The notes under the pieces are model-generated. The model did not search any database and was not told the origin of the DNA. It saw only the letters and a program-made list of their open reading frames with translations. A stretch of 64,000 nucleotides of DNA. It comes from an uncultured Pelagibacteraceae bacterium. GTDB lineage: Bacteria; Pseudomonadota; Alphaproteobacteria; Pelagibacterales; Pelagibacteraceae. The position numbers and the translations under genes were made by a program. This document shows, piece after piece, positions 28,208 through 36,857 of this stretch. The stretch spans positions 62,001 to 126,000 of the forward strand of contig CACIYJ010000001.1 in assembly GCA_902590845.1 (NCBI GenBank), written 5' to 3'. The stretch's first letter is position 1. Each line of letters opens with the position of its first letter.

Positions 28208-29524
28208 TTAAGCTACTGCGAAGTACGCTACACTAGCAATTGCGATAATATATACTGCTCCAGAAACTTTATTTCCTTGACCAGTAAATAGTTTCATTAA
28301 AGCGTAAGATAAAAATCCTAAAGCCAGGCCAGCAGATATCGAGTACGTTAAGGGCATTGCCAGGAATGCAATTGTAGCGGGCAGATAATCAGTAATATCT
28401 TTCCAGTTTACATCAGAAAGATTTTTAATGAACATTGCTGATATTACGATCAAGCAAGCTCCGTCTATGGGTGCAGGTATTGAAGTTGCAAGCGGAGATA
28501 TAAATAAACAAAGTAAAAATAAAACACCACAACCTACCGCAACGAGACCAGAACGACCTCCCACAGAGACTCCTCCCGCAGATTCAATGTAAGATGTGAC
28601 GTTGCTTGTTCCAGTTAAACCTCCTACTACAGTACCAACCGAGTCAGCCATTAAAGCTCTGTCTACATCTTTAATGTTTCCTTTTTTATCAATCCTTCCA
28701 GTTTCTTTTGCAATTGCCGTCAGAGTCGAGTTTGTATCTAGCACGTCTACAAAAAACAAAGAAAATACTGCCGTTGCACCTGTAGCTGACAAGATAGCTC
28801 CAAAATCAAACTTTAGAAAATATCCCATCTCAGGAATAGATCCAAAGACACCATTGAATTTAGCTAATCCTGTGGTCCATGCAATAATACTAAAAAATAA
28901 AATTGCAATTATTATACTTGCTCTACTAATCCAACCCAGGTTTAATTTTTGAAGAACAACTATAAAAACTATTGTTGCACAAGCTAATATTGTTAAAGGA
29001 TTAGTTAAGTCACCTAAAGTCAATAGAGTTACAGGATGATCAGCTACTATATTTGCTATAGAGAGTCCAATCAAAAATAGAAAACCACCAATCCCGGCAG
29101 CTATCCCACTTTTCAAACTCATAGGCACAGAGTTTACTAAATATTTTCTTATCGGAGAAGCTGATAGAGCTACGAATAATATTCCACTTACCAAGATCGC
29201 ACCTAAACATTCTTCAGGAGAAAATCCTAATTGAGCACAAATATAGAAGCTACAATAACTATTTAATCCCATGCCCGAACTTAGTGCAATTGGTTGGTTT
29301 GCCCAGAAACCCATCACAAAACATGCAGCAGCAGACGCTACTATGGTTGCTACGAATACAAAATTAAAATCAAAAAATCCCTGTGATGGTCCAGCCATTT
29401 CACCGGACAAAATTAGGGGATTTAAAAAAATTATATATGCAACGAGAAGAAAAGTTGTTAGAGAACCTGTTAATTCTCTTTGCATATTCGTTTTTAGTTC
29501 TTTAAATTTAAAAAATTTTTTCAT
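28208..29524 (-). CDS. NCS2/AzgA-type purine permease
   Basis: 438-residue inner-membrane permease of the AzgA-like nucleobase family (guanine/hypoxanthine/adenine:H+ symport). Visible motifs include TTFLLVAYIIFLNPLIL, ALSSGMGLNSYCSFYI and LTGTSNVTSYIESAGGVSVGGRSGLVAV. GGAGGT lies just upstream of the ATG as a strong Shine-Dalgarno, rare in this window. Convergent with the purine PRTase, forming a salvage pair. The 131-bp upstream space holds palindrome ACCTATAGGT (29601-29610) but no recognisable purine riboswitch. Confidence 0.9.
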   Translation of the reverse strand: MKKFFKFKELKTNMQRELTGSLTTFLLVAYIIFLNPLILSGEMAGPSQGFFDFNFVFVATIVASAAACFVMGFWANQPIALSSGMGLNSYCSFYICAQLGFSPEECLGAILVSGILFVALSASPIRKYLVNSVPMSLKSGIAAGIGGFLFLIGLSIANIVADHPVTLLTLGDLTNPLTILACATIVFIVVLQKLNLGWISRASIIIAILFFSIIAWTTGLAKFNGVFGSIPEMGYFLKFDFGAILSATGATAVFSLFFVDVLDTNSTLTAIAKETGRIDKKGNIKDVDRALMADSVGTVVGGLTGTSNVTSYIESAGGVSVGGRSGLVAVGCGVLFLLCLFISPLATSIPAPIDGACLIVISAMFIKNLSDVNWKDITDYLPATIAFLAMPLTYSISAGLALGFLSYALMKLFTGQGNKVSGAVYIIAIASVAYFAVA

Positions 29525-29655
29525 AAAACCTCCAGTTAATGCTAAATACTCCGATTCGATGAAAAAATCCTTTAAAAGTTAGGTTTTAAGGCATTTTACA
29601 ACCTATAGGTAATATTTCTGTTTATAAGTTTTAGGTATAAAATGAAATAACCTTT

Positions 29656-29964
29656 ATGGCTAAAGTTAAACTTGTTTTTTTTATTATATTCAGCTTTTTG
29701 ATACTTCTTACTGCCTGTCAGACTGTTTCTAAAAAAATAGATGAAAAAACAATTCAAGAGGAAAAAGAGTTGAGCAAGTGGCTAAATAAGCCAGAGTCAG
29801 AACTTAAAATTGTTTATGGACAGCCTGATAAAATAGAATTCTTAGAAACAAGAAATAGATATTACATTTATTCTTCAAAAAAATATAATATTACTTGCGT
29901 CCGAAAATTCGAAGTGAATCCTAATAACACGGTAATAGGTTTTACCAGCAAGAATTGCTTTTAA
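29656..29964 (+). CDS. Small predicted lipoprotein, SmpA/BamE-like in outline
   Basis: 102-residue predicted lipoprotein: hydrophobic leader and lipobox LTAC (Cys21). The mature part, with LNKPESELKIVYGQPDKIEF followed by a Tyr-rich strand and paired cysteines (ITCVRKFEV, SKNCF), recalls the short two-helix/three-strand lipoproteins of the SmpA/BamE type, in which a G.P pair follows a helix. This is a resemblance, not a confident assignment. It is monocistronic, its stop 6 bp from convergent ptrB. Confidence 0.75.
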   Translation: MAKVKLVFFIIFSFLILLTACQTVSKKIDEKTIQEEKELSKWLNKPESELKIVYGQPDKIEFLETRNRYYIYSSKKYNITCVRKFEVNPNNTVIGFTSKNCF

Positions 29965-29970
29965 AGTTTG

Positions 29971-32061
29971 TTAATCAGAAATTTTAGCAGTTTTTAAAAT
30001 AAAACTATATTCTTCTGCCAATTCAGTGATAGCATTATTTCGACCTGAAGATCCACCGTGCGAACTCGGTTTAGTTTTACATTTTAGCAATTGTAAGTTT
30101 TCGTCATTTTTTAAATCTCTTAATCTCGCAATATATTTAACTGGCTCAGAATATAAAACTCTATTATCAAATAAAGATGATGTAATAAACATCGGAGGGT
30201 AATTTTTCTTATCCAAACCTAAATTATTATAAGGAGAATAAGATAAAATATATTCAAAGTATTCTTTACTCTTAATTGGGTTGCCCCATAATTCCCACTC
30301 CGACGGTGTAAGTGGAAGTTTTTTATTTAGCATAGTAGTCATTGTGTCCACAAAAGGAACAAGTAGCAGCATGGAAAAAAATAGCTCAGGCACCATATTT
30401 GCTACTGCACCACCAGTGAGTCCTCCTGCGCTGCCTCCGTAAAAACAAAACCCACCTTTGTAGGTATATTTTTGATCAATTAAATGATTGGCACAGGCAA
30501 TATAATCTAAGAAAGTATTTTTTTTTAATTTTTTTTTCCCTTCCTCGCCCCATGAATCCCCCAAACATCCGCCACCCCTAACATGTGCAATTGCAAAAGT
30601 TATACCTCGATCTACTAAACAAAATCTTGAAGCGCTAAACGATGGAGAGATGCTATGCTTGTAAGCTCCATAAGCATAAAGTAAGACTTTTGATTTTCCA
30701 TCTTTTTTAGAGTTTTTTAATCGCACCAAACTAATGGGTACCATTCTACCGTCGTGAGATTTAGCTTTTATTCTCTCAACAATATATTTATCCGAATCAT
30801 GCCCCGAAGGTATTTCATGTTCTTTAACAAGTTTTTTTTCTTTTGTTATAATATCATATTCATAAACTTTACCAGGAGTTGCCATACTTTCCCAACCCAC
30901 TCTAATTTTAGAGGTGTTCCTATCTCTCTGCATTAAAGAAGCCCCAGGACAACCTATTTCTTCATCTGAAATTTTTATTTCTTCTTCTTTATTGGTTTTA
31001 ATATTTCTTACAAATAGTTTAGGAATAGCATCTGATTTTTCACCTCGAATAATAAAATCATCTAGAAACTCTAGACCTCCAATAACGGTTTCTTTCTTTG
31101 AAGGAATAAATTCTTCTAACTTATTAATATTATCAATTTTACATCTAAGAATTTTATAATCCCTAGCGTCCTTATTTGTTTGGATGTAAAAATATTCTCT
31201 CCACGAGTCCATTGAGTAGCGAACATCTTTTTCTCTTTTTTGGAATAAAACTGGTCTAATAGATTTTGCATTTGACGGAAAAAAATATTCTTCTGTAGTA
31301 ATATGGTCTGATGTTGAAATTATAAAAAATTTTTCATCACTTGATAAACTTATGCCACAAGTAAAAGTTTCATCTTTTTCTTCAAATATTAATTCATCAC
31401 TGTCTATCGGCGTTCCCACTACATGCTTATAAACCTTTCTAGGTCTATGCAATTTATCTAATTTTGAATAAAAGAAACTTTTATTATCTAAAGACCAAGT
31501 TATACTTCCGCTAGTATTTTCAATGATATCCTTTTCGTTTTTATTGTTATCTAAATCTCTTAGATAAATTGTATAGTATTCGGATCCTTTAAGATCTAAG
31601 GAGTAAGCCATATACTTATCACAGTAAGAAACGCTTATACTTCCTAAACCAAAATATTCTGAACCACATTTTTTCTTTTCAAGATCGCCATCAAAATAAA
31701 TTTCTTCAGGTTTTGACTCATCTATAAGCTGCCTGATGTTTTTTCCATAATTTCCTTTAGTTTCGGTTTTAGACCAATAATAGTATTTTTTATCTTTAAA
31801 TTTTAATGAAGTATCATCTAATTTTATTTTAGATTTAATTTCATTAAAAAGTTTTTTTTGTAAATTTTTTACGTCTTTAAAATAATCTTCTGCGAGAGAA
31901 TTGTTTTCCTCTATATATTTTCTTACATCCGGCAATAACTTACCTGGATCTTTTAAAACCTCTAAAATATTAGGCTGATCTACCCAGGCGTAATCGTCCT
32001 CTAATGATATTCCGTGATACTTTTTTACGGATTCTATTTTTTTCAATTTAGGAATTTTCAT
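29971..32061 (-). CDS. ptrB: Oligopeptidase B (S9A serine peptidase)
   Basis: 696-residue prolyl-oligopeptidase-family enzyme: an N-terminal seven-bladed propeller and a C-terminal alpha/beta hydrolase with nucleophile serine in FYGGSAGGLTGG, Asp in SLFDNRVLY and His in PSSHGGSSGR. The short acidic stretches and the RGGGCLGDSWGEEGK motif match oligopeptidase B, which cuts after Arg/Lys in short peptides. No signal peptide, so it is cytosolic. The start codon overlaps the divergent J-protein start in a shared CATG. Confidence 0.9.
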   Translation of the reverse strand: MKIPKLKKIESVKKYHGISLEDDYAWVDQPNILEVLKDPGKLLPDVRKYIEENNSLAEDYFKDVKNLQKKLFNEIKSKIKLDDTSLKFKDKKYYYWSKTETKGNYGKNIRQLIDESKPEEIYFDGDLEKKKCGSEYFGLGSISVSYCDKYMAYSLDLKGSEYYTIYLRDLDNNKNEKDIIENTSGSITWSLDNKSFFYSKLDKLHRPRKVYKHVVGTPIDSDELIFEEKDETFTCGISLSSDEKFFIISTSDHITTEEYFFPSNAKSIRPVLFQKREKDVRYSMDSWREYFYIQTNKDARDYKILRCKIDNINKLEEFIPSKKETVIGGLEFLDDFIIRGEKSDAIPKLFVRNIKTNKEEEIKISDEEIGCPGASLMQRDRNTSKIRVGWESMATPGKVYEYDIITKEKKLVKEHEIPSGHDSDKYIVERIKAKSHDGRMVPISLVRLKNSKKDGKSKVLLYAYGAYKHSISPSFSASRFCLVDRGITFAIAHVRGGGCLGDSWGEEGKKKLKKNTFLDYIACANHLIDQKYTYKGGFCFYGGSAGGLTGGAVANMVPELFFSMLLLVPFVDTMTTMLNKKLPLTPSEWELWGNPIKSKEYFEYILSYSPYNNLGLDKKNYPPMFITSSLFDNRVLYSEPVKYIARLRDLKNDENLQLLKCKTKPSSHGGSSGRNNAITELAEEYSFILKTAKISD

Positions 32062-32584
32062 GATAAAAAGTTATATGAATTTGTTTTTGATTGGAATTAT
32101 CATTTTTGTCCTTGTTTATCTTTTATTGAATGCATTTGCTAGAGCAAGCTCAAAAAAAATTGCCCTTACTCTTAAAAAAATTGCAGTGTATTTATCTTTA
32201 ATTCTCGCGGTTTTATTTACGATAGGCGGTAAGTTTTTATTTTCTCTTCCTTTTTTATTTGTAATTTTAAGCGGGTTAAAAATTAAAGGTCTTACTGCTT
32301 TGCAAATGTTTCAGTTATGGAGACTTATTCAATTTTTAAAAAATTCAAGTAGATTTTCTCAAGGTCAATTCAATCAACCACAAGGATCATCAAGCGTGTC
32401 TATAGATGAGGCTTATAGATTGCTAGGATTAAAAAAAGGATGTTCTAAAGAAGAAGTATTAAAAGTAGCAAAAAAATTACAACAAAAAATTCATCCAGAT
32501 ATGAACACAGATGTTAAAACTGAAGAATTAAGCAAACTTGTAAATCAAGCTGTAGATAAAATAATTAAAACTGATTTTAGCTAA
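32060..32584 (+). CDS. Membrane-anchored J-domain protein
   Basis: 174 residues with two or three N-terminal helices (FLIGIIIFVLVYLLL, VYLSLILAVLFTI, LPFLFVILSG), a Gln/Ser-rich linker and a C-terminal J domain (SIDEAYRLLGLKKGCSKEEV) with the DnaK-stimulating HPD tripeptide in KIHPDMN. The arrangement resembles alphaproteobacterial membrane DnaJ proteins related to mitochondrial Tim14. The HPD loop is kept, so a DnaK co-chaperone role at the membrane is likely. An internal ATG at 32075 would avoid overlapping ptrB and is an equally good start. Confidence 0.82.
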   Translation: MIKSYMNLFLIGIIIFVLVYLLLNAFARASSKKIALTLKKIAVYLSLILAVLFTIGGKFLFSLPFLFVILSGLKIKGLTALQMFQLWRLIQFLKNSSRFSQGQFNQPQGSSSVSIDEAYRLLGLKKGCSKEEVLKVAKKLQQKIHPDMNTDVKTEELSKLVNQAVDKIIKTDFS

Positions 32585-33506
32585 GCAATTCTATTGATTT
32601 TTTATAAACTTCATCAAATGAAATCTTATCTTTTCCAAGAGTATCATGAGTAGTAGTTCCTTTTTCGATTCCTTCTGGTTCTACCGTTGATATAAGTGAT
32701 GGGGCATAGGATGAGTACACAAAAATTGGCGTATCCATAAAAATAAATAATGATTTAATTTTAAGAGCAACGGATATGTGAGCGAAACCTGTATCATTCC
32801 CAATATAACAATCACAATTTTTTATAATTGGAAGAGTTTCTTTTATACTTAACTTTTCAAATGAAATAGAATTTTTTCCAATATCTGAGTCTTTAAACTT
32901 ATTAATTAGATCAACATCATTTGGTCCAGCAGCTATATAAAACTTACACTTCATCTTTTTGGATATCTCTTGTCCCAATCTTATATAATTATTGATATTC
33001 CAAATTTTTGTTTTGCCACTAGCTGCAATTCCCAAAACTACATGTCGAACATTTTTATCAAAATTATTTCCTGTATTCTTAATTATCAGATTAGGTTCTG
33101 TTGAAACAACTTTACCAGTTATGTCTTCAGTAAAAATTTTTGCACTAATCACCATGTTATCTTTTTTTCCAAAACTAAAAGGATATTGATAAATTGATTT
33201 AATTCCTGCCAATCTTGCAATTAAGTTATATCTTAATGATGAATTAAAAATAAAAATCTTGTCAAAGTTTCTTTTTTTTAATTCGTTTGTTAATTTTAAA
33301 ATTCCACCTATACCATCCATTTCTTTTTCAAGAGTAATTATTTCATTTATATGATTATCATCTGCAAAAAGATCTTTTGCTCTAGAATTATCTTTAGCTA
33401 ATAAAGAAACGGGGGTTTTAAACTTCCTCGAGATAGAATGGATATAAGGAAGAATAATAATCTGATCTCCCATTCCTTTTCTGCTGTTAATACAAAGAAT
33501 TTTCAT
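32577..33506 (-). CDS. Glycosyltransferase family 9 (heptosyltransferase-like)
   Basis: 309-residue GT-B enzyme of family GT9, which adds heptose or related sugars to LPS core. It opens with INSRKGMGDQIIILPYIHSI, a variant of the GT9 GDxxLxxP start, and has the nucleotide-sugar region CDCYIGNDTGFAHISVALK near the C-terminus. It is divergent from the DapA-like gene (47 bp) and overlaps the convergent J-protein gene by 8 bp. Sugar and acceptor are unknown. Confidence 0.83.
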   Translation of the reverse strand: MKILCINSRKGMGDQIIILPYIHSISRKFKTPVSLLAKDNSRAKDLFADDNHINEIITLEKEMDGIGGILKLTNELKKRNFDKIFIFNSSLRYNLIARLAGIKSIYQYPFSFGKKDNMVISAKIFTEDITGKVVSTEPNLIIKNTGNNFDKNVRHVVLGIAASGKTKIWNINNYIRLGQEISKKMKCKFYIAAGPNDVDLINKFKDSDIGKNSISFEKLSIKETLPIIKNCDCYIGNDTGFAHISVALKIKSLFIFMDTPIFVYSSYAPSLISTVEPEGIEKGTTTHDTLGKDKISFDEVYKKSIELLS

Positions 33507-33553
33507 ACTTGATTCTGACTATATAACTTAGATAGAATAAATTGGGTAAGATT

Positions 33554-34432
33554 ATGATGAGAGGTGTATATAGCGCTACTTGTAGCATTTTAAATGATGA
33601 TTATTCATTAAATGTGGATGCTACGATTGCACATGCAACATCTACAATTAATAATGGTTTACACGGGGCTATATTTTTTGGTTCTACAGGTCAGAGTCAA
33701 TTAATTGATTTAAATTCAAAAAAAAATTTAATTTCAAAAGCCGCAAGCCACAAATTAAAAAAACAATTTTTCTTTGGTACTGGTTGCAACTCTTTAAATG
33801 ATACAATTGATTTAATCAAATATGGTATGGAATACGGAAATGTGGATTGGTTGGTAGGTCCTCCCGCCTATTATAAAGGTAACACTCAAGAAGGAATATA
33901 TAATTTTTACAAACAAATAATTTTAAAAATACCAAAAGTAAAAATAATTTTATACAATTTTGAAAAATTGTTTTCTTTCCGGTTTGAGCCAGAATTTGTA
34001 AAGAGATTGGTTTCTGATTTTCCACAAATCCGTGGAGCCAAGGACAGTTCATATAATCTTTATGAAAATTTAAAAATTCCAAACTTTAAAATTTATATTG
34101 GATCAGAGGCAAAGTTATTAAAAAATTTAGAACTTGGAGGAGCAGGGACAATAAGTGCAATAACACAAGTGACTCACTCTTTGGCTAGACAAGTATTCGA
34201 TGACTTTGAAAAAAAACAAAAACAAACACAAAATGAAAAGTTATGCAAGACAAGGAAAGTATTTGATGAATATAATCTTATTTCAGCTTTACACAGCTAT
34301 TTGTCTGTTAAAGATCTTAATTTTAAAAATTTATTACCACCACTTGTATTGCTTCCAAAAGAAAAAAAACAAGAGTTACTAGCTAAACTCAAAAAACTAG
34401 ACTTAATATCTAACAAAGGAATTGCAGCCTAA
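33554..34432 (+). CDS. DapA/NanA-family aldolase, substrate unknown
   Basis: Class I aldolase of the dihydrodipicolinate synthase superfamily (292 aa from this start). The Schiff-base lysine is in RGAKDSS and the catalytic tyrosine in IILYNFEKL. True DapA has GTTGE and YNVPGRT; here GSTGQ and YNFEKL replace them, so a different 2-oxo-acid aldolase or synthase is more likely than lysine biosynthesis. The frame opens at a TTG (33542), but the tandem ATGs at 33554/33557 are better starts. Its TAA overlaps the ATG of the next gene. Confidence 0.82.
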   Translation: MMRGVYSATCSILNDDYSLNVDATIAHATSTINNGLHGAIFFGSTGQSQLIDLNSKKNLISKAASHKLKKQFFFGTGCNSLNDTIDLIKYGMEYGNVDWLVGPPAYYKGNTQEGIYNFYKQIILKIPKVKIILYNFEKLFSFRFEPEFVKRLVSDFPQIRGAKDSSYNLYENLKIPNFKIYIGSEAKLLKNLELGGAGTISAITQVTHSLARQVFDDFEKKQKQTQNEKLCKTRKVFDEYNLISALHSYLSVKDLNFKNLLPPLVLLPKEKKQELLAKLKKLDLISNKGIAA

Positions 34433-35667
34433 TGTATATTTTACCGAAATTTTTATCTAAGATAATAAAAAAAGATGGTTTTATTTTAATTTCTCCTAGC
34501 GGACAGAAATTTATTATAGGCGAACCAAAAAAAGACAAACCTTTAGAAGTTAAAGTTTCAAAAAAAGTTTCTGAGCTAAAATGTATTTTACATTCTGAAA
34601 AATGGATTCCAGAATATATAATTTCTGAGGATATAACCTTTAATACTGAAAATGGCATAGAAGATTTTTTAACTATTTGTATAGATAATGTGGGGAGAGG
34701 AAATATCAACTTTTTTAATGATTTTACTTCTAAAGCAAAAAGTATTTTTAGACAATTGTTTTTAAAAAGTTCTGGAAAAAGAAATAAAGAATCAATTGCA
34801 TTTCATTATGATATTCCTAGTCAAGTTTATAAATATTTTTTGGGTGATACTATGCTCTATAGCTGCGCCATGTGGACTAAAGGTGGCCCTGAACATCAAA
34901 CGCTTGACGAAGCTCAGAATGCAAAAGTAGATTTTTTAAAAAGAAAACTTAGATTAAATAATTCTGATAATTTGTTGGATATAGGAGCTGGAAACGGACA
35001 TTTTATTTTAAAGTGTGCTGAAGAACATAATATTCCGATGCACGGAATATCTCTTAGCGAAGAGCAAACAAAAGTTGCAAAAGAAAAACAAAAAGAACTT
35101 AATTTAGGTAATGCAGATATAAAATTTGAAATTAAAGACTTTAAAGACATCAAAGATAAAACATACAGCAAGATAATAAGCATTGGTCAATTCGAACACC
35201 AAAATAGGCATAACAGAGGTTATGAAAAATATTTTAAAAAAATATATGATCTCTTATCTGAAAATGGAATTGCAGTAATTCACTACATAGGATCTAACAC
35301 ACCGCCTCGAGCTGAAAACACCTTCATTCAACGCCATGTTTTCCCACATGGTTTTTGCCCGTCTCTTTCTCAGGTAATTCCTGCTATAGAACGTAGTGGT
35401 TTAATATTGGCAGATGTAGATTTATGGCGCAAACACTATTTTTTTACTTTAATGGAATGGCATAAAAATTTTATGAAAAAAAAGAGAGAAATAACTAAAC
35501 TTATGGGCGAAAAATTCACTAGAATTTATAGAATATACCTATGGGGATGTGCGCAAGCTTTTTTACACGATTTGCAAGTTTTTCAACTTACATTAACAAA
35601 AAAAATAGACACCATTCCAATCACAAAAGAATATTTGTTCAATAAAGCCCAAGACTCTGCTAATTAG
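34432..35667 (+). CDS. Cyclopropane-fatty-acyl-phospholipid synthase family methyltransferase
   Basis: 411-residue SAM-dependent methyltransferase of the CFA synthase type. Visible are AFHYDIPSQVYKYFLGDTML, SAM motif I LLDIGAGNGHFILK, HGISLSEEQ and SIGQFEHQNRHNRGYEKYF. Classical CFA synthase has VGMFEHVG here, and FEHQNRHNRG is a notable variant. It could methylate membrane lipids or another hydrophobic substrate. Start overlaps the aldolase stop by one base, suggesting a two-gene operon, with the lysine-rich protein gene 5 bp downstream. Confidence 0.85.
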   Translation: MYILPKFLSKIIKKDGFILISPSGQKFIIGEPKKDKPLEVKVSKKVSELKCILHSEKWIPEYIISEDITFNTENGIEDFLTICIDNVGRGNINFFNDFTSKAKSIFRQLFLKSSGKRNKESIAFHYDIPSQVYKYFLGDTMLYSCAMWTKGGPEHQTLDEAQNAKVDFLKRKLRLNNSDNLLDIGAGNGHFILKCAEEHNIPMHGISLSEEQTKVAKEKQKELNLGNADIKFEIKDFKDIKDKTYSKIISIGQFEHQNRHNRGYEKYFKKIYDLLSENGIAVIHYIGSNTPPRAENTFIQRHVFPHGFCPSLSQVIPAIERSGLILADVDLWRKHYFFTLMEWHKNFMKKKREITKLMGEKFTRIYRIYLWGCAQAFLHDLQVFQLTLTKKIDTIPITKEYLFNKAQDSAN

Positions 35668-35672
35668 TAGAT

Positions 35673-36857
35673 GTGTCAAAAAAAAAAAGAAAAAAAATAA
35701 AGAAAAAAAAATTTAAAAAAAAAGCCCTTAAGAAAAAGGCAAAAAAGATCATTTTTAAAAAAAAAAATAAAAAAATTCCTAAAAAAACAAGAAAAAGAAA
35801 AACAAGAAAAAATAAAAAAAGAAAAAACAAAGTAAAAAAAAGATTTAAATCTCCAAAAAAAACAAGAGTGGTAATACTTAGTTTGCTAAAAGCTAATGAG
35901 AAATTAAAATCAGTTTTTAGGTTTAATTTTAATTTAGATAGGTCGCTCCAAAATTTCTTTCAAGGAATATCCAATAAAATTTCAGATATTAAAGAAGTTA
36001 TTCAGGAAGAAAGGGAAAAACAAAAACGTCTTAAACTCCAAGCAATGGAGCGAGAAAAAAAAGAGATCCAGAATAAATTAAAGACTGAGCAAGAAAATGA
36101 ATTTAGAGCGAAAGAACAGGAATTAAAAGAGGAGATTCAACTTGGAAAAGAGAGAAAACAAGAATTACAGAAATTCATTAAACTTGATCAAGCTGAGATA
36201 AGAAAAGAACAAGCTGAAAAACAAAGAAAATTTTTAGAGCAAATAAAATTAGAGAAAAAAATTGAAAAATTTAGACAGCGCGAGGCTCAAGAAATAAAAA
36301 ATCTTGAAAAATTTGTGTTAAGTCAGCAAAGAGAGTCTTATGTTGATGTTCAAGAACGTATTGATAAAATTAAACAAAAATATCAGGCATTAAGAGATCA
36401 AAAAATAAGAGAAAGAGTCGAACAACTTGGAGTAAAAGTTGAAGAAGGCGATGATAGAGCGGCATTACTTGAAAAAGAAAGAGTTTACACTTTAGAAAGA
36501 CAAAAAATCTCATTCGCCCTTGAGCGTTATTACAGATTAGCAAATAGTTTAATTTTTCAGCTTAATCGCAAATGGATCCCAAAATATCTAAGCTTTTTTA
36601 GAATATATAATAAAACTTTTGAGACGGGAGAAATTTTTATTAAATGGGATGATGCGCCTGATGAAGAATGGTTAATTTTAATTTATCTTAAAAATAATTC
36701 ACCAGATGAAGGAATAGTAATAGAAGATAAAACTAATCCTGAAAAAAATACTTCAAAAGAATTTAAAACTTCTGAAATTTTCCAAGCCAGCGATATGATG
36801 GTAGAATCTTTAACTCAATTGCTTGATAGAGAAAGAAATAAAAGAAAAGCTAGTTAA
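35673..36857 (+). CDS. Lysine-tailed coiled-coil protein of unknown function
   Basis: I do not recognise a family. The first 65 residues contain 36 Lys and 7 Arg, a histone-H1-like basic tail. Residues about 105-275 are a heptad-rich charged coiled coil (repeated EKQRK, LEKKIE, EREKK patterns), followed by a compact C-terminal region (KWDDAPDEEWLILIYLKNN) ending in a basic tip. Nucleic-acid or membrane-surface binding is plausible. The GTG start follows the CFA-type gene by 5 bp. The A-runs coding the tail make frame errors likely. Overlaps the convergent MBL gene by 4 bp. Confidence 0.72.
   Translation: MSKKKRKKIKKKKFKKKALKKKAKKIIFKKKNKKIPKKTRKRKTRKNKKRKNKVKKRFKSPKKTRVVILSLLKANEKLKSVFRFNFNLDRSLQNFFQGISNKISDIKEVIQEEREKQKRLKLQAMEREKKEIQNKLKTEQENEFRAKEQELKEEIQLGKERKQELQKFIKLDQAEIRKEQAEKQRKFLEQIKLEKKIEKFRQREAQEIKNLEKFVLSQQRESYVDVQERIDKIKQKYQALRDQKIRERVEQLGVKVEEGDDRAALLEKERVYTLERQKISFALERYYRLANSLIFQLNRKWIPKYLSFFRIYNKTFETGEIFIKWDDAPDEEWLILIYLKNNSPDEGIVIEDKTNPEKNTSKEFKTSEIFQASDMMVESLTQLLDRERNKRKAS

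Noticed and set aside
29525-29655. Possible purine riboswitch before the AzgA-type permease
   Set aside because: The spacer has short inverted repeats (TAGGTT/AACCTA, ACCTATAGGT), but neither the conserved purine-riboswitch loops nor another known purine-sensing pattern can be recognised.
35673-35870. A-rich tract read as a repeat or slippery site
   Set aside because: The A-runs are explained by Lys codons of an open frame, and the frame continues uninterrupted into a coiled coil, so no separate element is called.
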